This document shows, in pieces, positions 54,237 through 61,388 of a stretch of 64,000 nucleotides of DNA (position 1 is its first letter; each line of letters starts with the position of its first letter). The stretch is from Clostridiales bacterium (lineage in GTDB: Bacteria; Bacillota; Clostridia; Oscillospirales; Oscillospiraceae). The translations under genes and the position numbers were made by a program. The stretch covers positions 1-64,000 of the forward strand of contig JALFUW010000025.1 of assembly GCA_022786995.1 (NCBI GenBank), in the 5' to 3' direction. The notes below the pieces were generated by a model that had not been told where the DNA came from, did not search any database, and saw nothing but the letters and a program-made list of their open reading frames with translations.

Positions 54237-54935
54237 TCAACTGTTCGATAGATGCTGACTGACCACCGCCGCTATGACGCAGCAAAGCCTTTTCTGGTAT
54301 TCACTGTCACGGAGTCTTGCTTCTTCTCTCGAATTGGACAGGAATCCGCATTCAACCAGTATGCCGGTACAGTTTATTCTTTCCATAAGGTATACGCCTT
54401 GGATTGGCTTGCTCTTTCGGTTACTGCCCGGATTCAGAGCTTCAACCAATCTTGTCTGAAGCTGCTGCCCCAGTTCTTTGCTCCCGTCCGTCTTTGCGTA
54501 AAACACCTGCGCCCCGCTGTAGCGGGAATCACTGAACTGATTCTGATGGATACTGACAAGCAGGGCGTTGTTGACTTCATTTACGATTCTGACCCGTTCC
54601 TTTAGATCAGAGACCTTTTTCTGCGCGATGGTCTCGCCGGTTGTGTAGATGGAAACGTCCGAAGTTCGGGTCATGCGGGTTCGGTAGCCTAAAAAATGCA
54701 GCAGATCATCCAGCCTCCGGGATATCGCGAGATTGTACTCGCTTTCCATCCGCCCGGTGCAGGAGGTCGCGCCGCCATCCTCTCCCCCATGACCAGGATC
54801 GATCACGATACAATGCTTCCGTTCAAAGGGAAGCGTTTCTGAAATCACACTCACCGCTCTGCTGCCCCACCAGGAACACAGCAGTACCAGCGCCATCGTC
54901 GCTACACAAAACAGATAATAGTTCCAGCGTTTCAA
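54237..54935 (-). CDS. cwlD: N-acetylmuramoyl-L-alanine amidase CwlD
   Basis: Amidase_3 protein of about 232-235 aa. N-terminal helix (YYLFCVATMALVLLCSWWGSRAV), then zinc ligands in VIDPGHGGEDGG, the Glu in ESEYNLAISRRLDDLL, SIHQNQF and catalytic Glu in LVECGFLSN. CwlD makes muramic-delta-lactam in spore cortex. Start unclear: AGGAGG best fits TTG 54935; the track uses GTG 54944. Divergent from cotJ genes, consistent with a sporulation role. Confidence 0.88.
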   Translation of the reverse strand: MKRWNYYLFCVATMALVLLCSWWGSRAVSVISETLPFERKHCIVIDPGHGGEDGGATSCTGRMESEYNLAISRRLDDLLHFLGYRTRMTRTSDVSIYTTGETIAQKKVSDLKERVRIVNEVNNALLVSIHQNQFSDSRYSGAQVFYAKTDGSKELGQQLQTRLVEALNPGSNRKSKPIQGVYLMERINCTGILVECGFLSNSREEARLRDSEYQKRLCCVIAAVVSQHLSNS

Positions 54936-55052
54936 GCCCACCACCTCCTGAAATTTCTATGCCGTGTCAGACATTTTTTGAACAATCACCAAAAAGAATG
55001 CATAGTATGACACGGATGAAAATCCGACTCTATCTTACAGGAGGTATGGAAA

Positions 55053-55499
55053 TTGGACAGACAAAATCAAGAACCGTCCTATCGTGACGGGCGCTTACCC
55101 GCTATGGCACCCCTGGCAAACCCCTATGTCCCCTTCCAGATGGAAAACCCGGCAAAGTATGAAGCAAAAAAGGGGCTTGTTCGGGGCACGCTGTTCCCGG
55201 GACTGGATCTTCCCTTTATGGGCATGGTCAACCAGTATGAGCTGCCGCCGTCCACACAGGCAGAGCTTCAGGCTCTGGGATTTGCAGTACAGGAACTGGC
55301 GCTTTATCTGGACACCCACCGGGAAGATAAGGAAGCATTGGCTCTGTACCGGGAATATCAGCAGATGTACGATAAATGCAGACAGCTGTATATCCGGGAG
55401 CATGGCCCCCTCAACCACGGAATGCCGTCGCAGTCCGATGGCTACAGCTGGCTGGATGACCCATGGCCCTGGGAATACTGCGGAAATAAGGAGGCGTAA
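55053..55499 (+). CDS. cotJAB: CotJA-CotJB fusion spore coat protein
   Basis: 148 aa in one frame, TTG start 8 nt after AGGAGG. Residues 1-70 match CotJA (LANPYVPFQMENPAKYEAKKGLVRGTLFPGLDLPF). Residues 70-148 match CotJB (LQALGFAVQELALYLDTHREDKEALALYREYQQMYDKCRQLYIREHGPLNHG, ending WLDDPWPWEY). In Bacillus these are two separate genes. It precedes cotJC, as in the usual cotJABC operon. CATAGTAT at about 55005 could be a sigma-E -10 box, weak evidence. Confidence 0.85.
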   Translation: MDRQNQEPSYRDGRLPAMAPLANPYVPFQMENPAKYEAKKGLVRGTLFPGLDLPFMGMVNQYELPPSTQAELQALGFAVQELALYLDTHREDKEALALYREYQQMYDKCRQLYIREHGPLNHGMPSQSDGYSWLDDPWPWEYCGNKEA

Positions 55500-55501
55500 T
55501 C

Positions 55502-55939
55502 ATGTTTGTATATGACAAGAAGCTGCAATACCCGGTAAAAATCGCGAACACAAACCCACGGCTGGCAGCGATTATCATTTCCCAGTATGGCGGTCCCGAC
55601 GGGGAGCTGGGCGCGTCCCTGCGGTACCTGTCCCAGCGCTATTCCATGCCCTTTGACGAACTGAAGGGCTTGCTGACGGACATCGGAACAGAAGAACTGG
55701 GGCACCTGGAGATGATCGGCGCCATTGTGCATCAGTTGACCCGAAATCTGAACGACAGTCAAATCAAGGATGCCGGTTTCGCTCCGTATTTTGTTGACCA
55801 TACCATCGGGGTTTATCCCACTGCCGCGTCCGGCAGTCCCTGGAACGCTGCCAGCATGGCGGTAAAGGGCGATCCTATGGCGGATCTGGTAGAAGATCTC
55901 GCGGCTGATGGTACGACTGTGCAAGAACAACGTGGCTGA
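55502..55939 (+). pseudogene. cotJC: CotJC (manganese-catalase-like coat protein), 3' end lost to mobile element
   Basis: 145 aa readable; the family is about 190 aa. The start FVYDKKLQYPVKIANTNPRLAAIIISQYGGPDGELGASLRYLSQRYSMP and GTEELGHLEMIGAIVHQLTRN near residue 62 (first ExxH metal site) are intact. The normal sequence ends near LVEDLAADGTT; the next residues VQEQRG then stop are foreign. The lost part should carry the second Glu/His pair of the dimanganese site (ATYE and REVVHFQRFGE in homologues), so the product is probably inactive unless the element excises. Good AAGGAGG start site. Confidence 0.85.
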
Positions 55940-56064
55940 AAACCCTTGAAAATACAGGATTTTTTGTTGTACGAGTTTTTTCATGCTACGTTTGTAAAAG
56001 GACAACCTACCTAAATTACAGATAGGACAAGCTATTTCACATACCAAAATTCCATATCGTACCT

Positions 56065-56095
56065 ATGGGCGTTCCGAAATGGACGCCCATTTTTC
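56065..56095 (+). terminator. Hairpin at the left end of the element
   Basis: ATGGGCGTTCC, GAAAT, GGACGCCCAT and TTTTT. It shields the element from cotJ transcription or attenuates its first gene. Confidence 0.75.
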
Positions 56096-56124
56096 ATGCC
56101 CAAAAGCAGAAAGGAGGCGACGCT

Positions 56125-57324
56125 ATGTACTTTACTTCCGGCCAAGACCGGGCCTTTGAACGGCTGATGCAGGAAAAGCCCGGTTTCGATCATTACGACG
56201 GCGGCGGGGCGAACGCGCCGGAGGATTGCGGTAGTTGCCGCTTCTATCGCCCGGATTGGAAATATCAATACTGCGTGTATGCAGAGTGTCCCTATCAGCC
56301 GGGCAAGCTGACCGCCCTTGCTGCGGTCAAATTCACAGTGAAAGGAGCTGACGACGATATGGCAGTATTCCGTGTGGAGAAGAACAAAGGCTATACGGTG
56401 ATGTCCAACCACCACCTGCGGAACAAAGCCCTGTCCCTGAAAGCCAAGGGCCTGCTGTCACAAATGCTGTCCTTGCCGGAGGATTGGGACTACACCCTAA
56501 AGGGCCTGTCCCTTATCAACCGGGAAAGCATTGACGCCATCAGGACAGCGGTGTGGGAGCTGGAACGGGCCGGATATATCAGACGGGAGCAGGGCCGTGA
56601 CGCAAAGGGCAAAATGGCCGATATGGTCTATACCATTTACGAGCAGCCGGTGTTGGATAAGCCGGTATTGGAAAACCCGGTGTTGGAAAATCCAACATCG
56701 GATAACCCGACATCGGATAATCCGGTGTCGGGAAATCCAACGCAATTAAATAAAGAGATACAAAGAACTAACTTACCAAGAAAAGAAAAATTAAATACAG
56801 ATAGACAAAGTACCGATTCCATTCCTTTCCCATCCCTGACCCCTGCCCCTGCGAGGAACGAGGCGGCGGCTGCACCGCCGGAACGGAAAGGAACAGGAAA
56901 GGATGCGGCAGTACAGATTTATCGGGAAATCCTTATGGAGAATATCGAGTATGACTATCTCATTCAGGATAGCCACATTGACCGGGAGCAGCTTGACGAG
57001 ATCGTTGACCTGATGCTGGAAACCGTCTGCACTTCCCGCAAGACCATCCGTATTGCCGGGGATGATTACCCCGCCGAGCTGGTGAAGTCCAAGTTTATGA
57101 AGCTGAACAGTGAACATATCCGCTTTGTCTTTGACTGCCTGCGGGAGAACACTACGAAAGTCCGCAACATCAAGCAGTATTTACGGGCTATGCTGTTCAA
57201 TGCCCCCAGCACCATCAGCAACTACTACACATCCCTTGTGGCGCACGATATGGCGCAGCCGGATTGGGGCAAGCCGAAATCCGGCCTGCCGGACTATTCC
57301 TGTTCGCCGGATGAAAGCCTGTGA
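56125..57324 (+). CDS. ICE replication initiator (RepA_N/DUF6017 type) with N-terminal cysteine-rich domain
   Basis: 399 aa from ATG 56125 (AAAGGAGGCGACGCT upstream). Residues 1-95 form a small domain, FTSGQDRAFERLMQEKPGFDHYDGGG then CGSCRFYRPDWKYQYCVYAECPYQPGK, with four or more cysteines. From residue 79 on, MAVFRVEKNKGYTVMSNHHLRNKALSLKAKGLLSQMLSLPEDWDYTLKGL is a winged-helix initiator start with its own AAAGGAG, so an internal start at 56359 is likely. A PVLEN/PTSDN repeat linker and a DnaD-like C-terminal domain follow. In my recollection of related elements these are two genes. Confidence 0.8.
   Translation: MYFTSGQDRAFERLMQEKPGFDHYDGGGANAPEDCGSCRFYRPDWKYQYCVYAECPYQPGKLTALAAVKFTVKGADDDMAVFRVEKNKGYTVMSNHHLRNKALSLKAKGLLSQMLSLPEDWDYTLKGLSLINRESIDAIRTAVWELERAGYIRREQGRDAKGKMADMVYTIYEQPVLDKPVLENPVLENPTSDNPTSDNPVSGNPTQLNKEIQRTNLPRKEKLNTDRQSTDSIPFPSLTPAPARNEAAAAPPERKGTGKDAAVQIYREILMENIEYDYLIQDSHIDREQLDEIVDLMLETVCTSRKTIRIAGDDYPAELVKSKFMKLNSEHIRFVFDCLRENTTKVRNIKQYLRAMLFNAPSTISNYYTSLVAHDMAQPDWGKPKSGLPDYSCSPDESL
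56647..56736 (+). repeat. Six 15-bp tandem repeats inside the initiator gene
   Basis: Codes for PVLDK PVLEN PVLEN PTSDN PTSDN PVSGN. Flexible linker between the winged-helix and C-terminal domains; copy number could vary by slippage. Confidence 0.85.
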
Positions 57325-57418
57325 GGAAAAGGAGGCGCTTTGAACCGTTGTTACCTGCGGCGTCTGGTGGTTCCACCTTAGACGCAATTTTTGACTTTCT
57401 GACAAGGAGGGATGCTTA

Positions 57419-57895
57419 TTGCAGGAAGAAGTCGATCAGAAAACCATTGCCCTGTCCATGAAAACGGGCAAGCTCACGGCCCAAGTGCTGCAAGCGGCGC
57501 TGAAAAAGTATTTGCAGCACCGGGCCAAGGGCAAGACCACGCTGCACCACGGCCAGCAGAGCCTAAAGCGGCTCAAAAAGCATGGGGCGGCCCTCTCCAA
57601 CATTGAGATCACCGAGGCCAACATAGGTGCGTTCAAGCCCTGTGCCAAGAAATACGGCGTGGATTTTGCTTTGCGAAAGGATAAGACCACCCAGCCGCCC
57701 CACTACGTTGTAATCTTCAAGTCCAAGGACGCGGACAATCTGGAACAGGCGTTCCGGGAGTTTACGGCAAAGACACTCTCCAAGGAGCAGCGGCCCTCCA
57801 TCCGTAAGGTGCTGTCTGCCATGAAGCAAAAGACAGCGGAGCAGACCAAGCAGAGGGCCAAGGAGAAAATCAGAGAAAGGGGGCTGGAACGGTGA
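57419..57895 (+). CDS. pcfB: PcfB family conjugation protein
   Basis: 158 aa, TTG start after AAGGAGGGA. DUF3801/PcfB signature: TGKLTAQVLQAALKKYLQHRAKGKTTLHHGQQSLKRLKKHGAALSNIEIT. Basic C-terminal tail. PcfB works with the coupling protein PcfC, encoded next with a 4-bp overlap. Confidence 0.88.
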   Translation: MQEEVDQKTIALSMKTGKLTAQVLQAALKKYLQHRAKGKTTLHHGQQSLKRLKKHGAALSNIEITEANIGAFKPCAKKYGVDFALRKDKTTQPPHYVVIFKSKDADNLEQAFREFTAKTLSKEQRPSIRKVLSAMKQKTAEQTKQRAKEKIRERGLER

Positions 57896-59700
57896 AGCCT
57901 GATATAAAAAAGCTGGTGATCCTCAACCTCCCATATCTAATTTTTGTGTACCTGTTCGGAAAATGCGGGCAGGCGTACCGGCTGGCTGCCGGTGCTGACC
58001 TGTCGGGAAAGCTCCTGCATCTTGCGGACGGCTTCACAGCGGCCTTTGCAAATCCCCTCCCCAGCCTGCACCTGTTTGATTTCTGCGTCGGCGTCGCCGG
58101 TGCTTTGATCGTGCGGCTGGTGGTGTACTGCAAGGGCAAGAACGCCAAGAAGTACCGCAAGGGCGTGGAGTACGGCAGCGCCCGTTGGGGAACGGCCAAG
58201 GATATTGCCCCCTACATCGACCCTAAGTTTGAAAACAATATTTTGCTGACCCAAACAGAACGGCTTACCATGACCGGGCGTCCCAAAGACCCCAAGACCG
58301 CCCGGAACAAAAACGTGCTGGTGATTGGCGGCAGCGGTTCAGGTAAGACACGATTTTTCGTGAAGCCCAACCTGATGCAATGCTTTCCGACCACGGACTA
58401 CCCAACCTCATTTGTGGTGACTGACCCGAAAGGCACCCTTATTCTGGAAACGGGAAAGATGTTTCAGCAGGCGGGCTACCGCATTAAAATCCTGAACACC
58501 ATCAACTTTTCCAAGTCCATGAAATACAATCCGTTCGTCTACATCCACTCGGAAAAGGACGTGCTAAAGCTGGTAAATACCCTGATTGCCAACACCAAGG
58601 GAGAGGGCGAAAAATCAGCAGAGGATTTTTGGGTCAAATCGGAACGGCTGTTTTACACGGCCCTGATCGGCTACATCTGGTATGAGGCCCCGGCAGAGGA
58701 AATGAACTTCACAACGCTGCTGGAAATGATAAATGCCAGTGAAGCCCGCGAGGACGACCCGGAGTTTCAAAGCCCCGTAGACCTGATGTTTGAACGGTTG
58801 GAGCAGAAAGACCCAGACCACTTTGCCGTGCGGCAGTATAAGAAATTTCTGCTTTCCGCTGGCAAAACCCGTTCCTCTATCCTGATAAGCTGCGGCGCAC
58901 GTTTGGCCCCCTTTGACATCCGGGAAGTGCGCGAACTGATGGAGGACGACGAAATGCAGCTGGACACCATCGGGGACGAAAAGACGGTACTGTTTCTCAT
59001 TATGAGCGACACGGACACCACTTTCAATTTCATTCTGGCAATGCTCCAAAGCCAGTTAATCAACTTACTTTGTGACCGGGCCGATGATAAGTACGGCGGA
59101 CGGCTGCCTGTCCATGTGCGGCTGATCTTAGACGAGTTTGCCAACATCGGCCAGATACCAAATTTTGATAAATTGATCGCCACCATCCGAAGCCGGGAAA
59201 TCTCGGCTTCTATTATTTTGCAGAGCCAGTCGCAGTTAAAGGCCATCTACAAGGATGCTGCCGAAATCATATCGGACAACTGCGATTCTGTGCTTTTCCT
59301 GAGTGGGCGCGGCAAAAATGCCAAGGAAATCTCCGATGCGCTGGGGAAAGAAACCATTGACAGTTTCAACACCAGCGAGAACCGGGGAAGCCAGACATCC
59401 CACGGACTGAACTACCAGAAGTTAGGAAAGGAGCTGATGAGCCAAGACGAAATCGCCGTGATGGACGGCGGCAAGTGTATCTTGCAGCTACGGGGTGTGC
59501 GCCCATTTTTATCGGAGAAATTCGATATTACCAAGCACCCACGCTACAAGTATCTTGCTGACGCCGACAAGAAAAACACCTTTGATGTGGACAGGTTTTT
59601 GACCGCTACGCGCCGGAAACGGCAGCAAGTGGTGACGCAGGACGAGATTTTCGACCTGTACGAAATTGACCTGTCGGACGAGAACGCCGCCGCTGAATAA
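57892..59700 (+). CDS. virD4: VirD4/TraG-type conjugative coupling protein
   Basis: 602 aa, GTG start. Two N-terminal helices; Walker A VIGGSGSGKTRFFVKPNL near residue 144; FVVTDPKGTLI; RLILDEFANIGQIPNFDKLIATIRSREISASIILQSQSQL. Links the relaxosome to the mating channel. The CD1115 family is the closest recalled type. Confidence 0.95.
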   Translation: MKPDIKKLVILNLPYLIFVYLFGKCGQAYRLAAGADLSGKLLHLADGFTAAFANPLPSLHLFDFCVGVAGALIVRLVVYCKGKNAKKYRKGVEYGSARWGTAKDIAPYIDPKFENNILLTQTERLTMTGRPKDPKTARNKNVLVIGGSGSGKTRFFVKPNLMQCFPTTDYPTSFVVTDPKGTLILETGKMFQQAGYRIKILNTINFSKSMKYNPFVYIHSEKDVLKLVNTLIANTKGEGEKSAEDFWVKSERLFYTALIGYIWYEAPAEEMNFTTLLEMINASEAREDDPEFQSPVDLMFERLEQKDPDHFAVRQYKKFLLSAGKTRSSILISCGARLAPFDIREVRELMEDDEMQLDTIGDEKTVLFLIMSDTDTTFNFILAMLQSQLINLLCDRADDKYGGRLPVHVRLILDEFANIGQIPNFDKLIATIRSREISASIILQSQSQLKAIYKDAAEIISDNCDSVLFLSGRGKNAKEISDALGKETIDSFNTSENRGSQTSHGLNYQKLGKELMSQDEIAVMDGGKCILQLRGVRPFLSEKFDITKHPRYKYLADADKKNTFDVDRFLTATRRKRQQVVTQDEIFDLYEIDLSDENAAAE

Positions 59701-59779
59701 GCAGCGGCTATTTTCATACCCAAAATCCAAATCAAACAATTTTGTGAGCCGCAAAACGCGGCAGAAAGTGAGGACATTT

Positions 59780-59995
59780 ATGGAATTTTTCAACAGCGCA
59801 GTGAACACTTTGCAGACTATCGTGATTGGACTGGGCGGCGGCCTGTGCGTCTGGGGCGGCGTCAATCTTCTGGAGGGCTACGGCCAGGACAACCCCGGCG
59901 CTAAGAGCCAGGGCGTGAAGCAGCTTGTCGCTGGCGGCGGTGTGGCCCTGATCGGCGTGACCCTGATTCCCCTGCTGTCCGGCCTGCTGGGATAA
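59780..59995 (+). CDS. Maff2-family small membrane protein
   Basis: 71 aa from ATG 59780 (AGTGAGG upstream). FNSAVNTLQTIVIGLGGGLCVWGGVNLLEGYGQDNPGAKSQGVKQLVAGGGVALIGVTLIPLLSGLL: two helices around a polar loop, similar in layout to VirB2-type pilin or channel subunits. Constant member of this ICE type. Confidence 0.88.
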   Translation: MEFFNSAVNTLQTIVIGLGGGLCVWGGVNLLEGYGQDNPGAKSQGVKQLVAGGGVALIGVTLIPLLSGLLG

Positions 59996-60084
59996 GCCCG
60001 GCATTCGTCCGTAACCATCCACACTAATCCCCTCTGCGCTCTCCCGGCCTGACCGGGAGAGCGCGGGAAAGGAGGTGTTTACCC

Positions 60085-60948
60085 GTGATTAGTGAAATCA
60101 TTGAAGAATGGATAAAAGGTATTCTGATCGACGGCATCACGGGCAACCTGTCCGGGCTGTTTGACAATGTAAATGCCAAAGTCGGAGAAATCGCCGCCGA
60201 TGTGGGAGCCACCCCGCAGGCGTGGAACAGCGGCATTTTCAATATGCTGCAAAACCTGTCCGAAACGGTGGTGCTGCCCATTGCAGCGGCCATCCTTGCC
60301 TGTGTCATGTGCATGGAGCTGATACAGATGATAACCGAGAAAAACAATATGCACGACTTTGACAGCTCTATGTTCTTCCGCTGGATTTTCAAGTCTGCGT
60401 TTGCCATTCTTATTGTCAGCAACACATGGAACATCGTCATGGGCATCTTTGACGCCACCCAAAACGTCGTCAACCAAAGCGCCGGTGTGATTATCGGGGA
60501 AACGTCCGTGGACTTTAACAGCCTGATACCTGACCTTGAAAGCCAGTTGGAGGCTATGAGCGTGGGCGGACTTCTGGGCCTGTGGTTCCAGACCCTTGTG
60601 GTGGGCCTTACCATGAACATCCTCGCCATCTGCATTTTCCTTGTGACCTACGGGCGTATGATTGAAATTTACGTCGTGACCTCGTTAGGGCCTATCCCCC
60701 TTGCCACCATGGGAAACAGCGAATGGCGCGGCATGGGCCAGAACTACTTGAAATCCCTGCTGGCGCTGGGCTTCCAAGCCTTTTTAATCATGGTTGTTGT
60801 CGGTATCTATGCGGTGCTGATACAGAACATTGCTTCCGCTTCTGACATATCCGGCGCAATCTGGGGCTGCATGGGCTACACAGTGCTTCTGTGCTTCTGC
60901 CTGTTCAAGACCGGCAGCATCAGCAAATCCGTGTTCTCGGCGCATTAA
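60085..60948 (+). CDS. VirB6/TrbL-like conjugal transfer membrane protein
   Basis: 287 aa, GTG start after AAAGGAGGTG. Extracytoplasmic N-terminus, then about six helices (VVLPIAAAILACVMCMELIQM; AFAILIVSNTWNIVMGIF; LWFQTLVVGLTMNILAICIFLVTYGRMIEIYVVTSLGPIPLATM; LLALGFQAFLIMVVVGIYAVLI; GYTVLLCFCLF). TrbL-type signature around the GPIPLAT loop. Part of the mating channel. Confidence 0.9.
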   Translation: MISEIIEEWIKGILIDGITGNLSGLFDNVNAKVGEIAADVGATPQAWNSGIFNMLQNLSETVVLPIAAAILACVMCMELIQMITEKNNMHDFDSSMFFRWIFKSAFAILIVSNTWNIVMGIFDATQNVVNQSAGVIIGETSVDFNSLIPDLESQLEAMSVGGLLGLWFQTLVVGLTMNILAICIFLVTYGRMIEIYVVTSLGPIPLATMGNSEWRGMGQNYLKSLLALGFQAFLIMVVVGIYAVLIQNIASASDISGAIWGCMGYTVLLCFCLFKTGSISKSVFSAH

Positions 60949-60965
60949 CAGAAAGGAGGTGCCAG

Positions 60966-61388
60966 ATGGCTTATGTAACTGTCCCCAAGGACTTAACCCA
61001 TGTGAAATCCAAGGTTGTGTTTGGCCTTACCAAACGGCAACTGATCTGTTTTGGCGGGGCGCTGCTGGTAGGCGTCCCGTTATACTTTCTCACCCGTGAC
61101 TATCTCTCCACCAGTGCGGCGGCCCTGCTCATGGTATTTATCATGCTGCCGGGCTTTTTGCTTGCCATGTATGAGCGTCACGGCCAGCCCCTTGAAGTGG
61201 TGGTAATGCAGATGATTCAGTGCTGCTTCCTCCGTCCCAAGGAGCGCCCCTACCAGACCAACAACGCCTATGCCGCCCTTATGCGGCAGCATCAAATGGA
61301 ACAGGAGGTAAAGGCCATTGTCCAAAAAAGAAATCCCAAAAGAACCAGAAAAAACAAAGCTGACCCGCGCCCAGCGAAAAGAAATTGA
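60966..61388 (+). CDS. PrgI family conjugation protein
   Basis: 140 aa from ATG 60966 (AAAGGAGGTG upstream). VTVPKDLTHVKSKVVFGLTKRQLICFGGALLVGVPLYFL with two helices and a basic tail; VirB3-like role. The tail overlaps the virB4 start by 71 bp. Confidence 0.9.
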   Translation: MAYVTVPKDLTHVKSKVVFGLTKRQLICFGGALLVGVPLYFLTRDYLSTSAAALLMVFIMLPGFLLAMYERHGQPLEVVVMQMIQCCFLRPKERPYQTNNAYAALMRQHQMEQEVKAIVQKRNPKRTRKNKADPRPAKRN

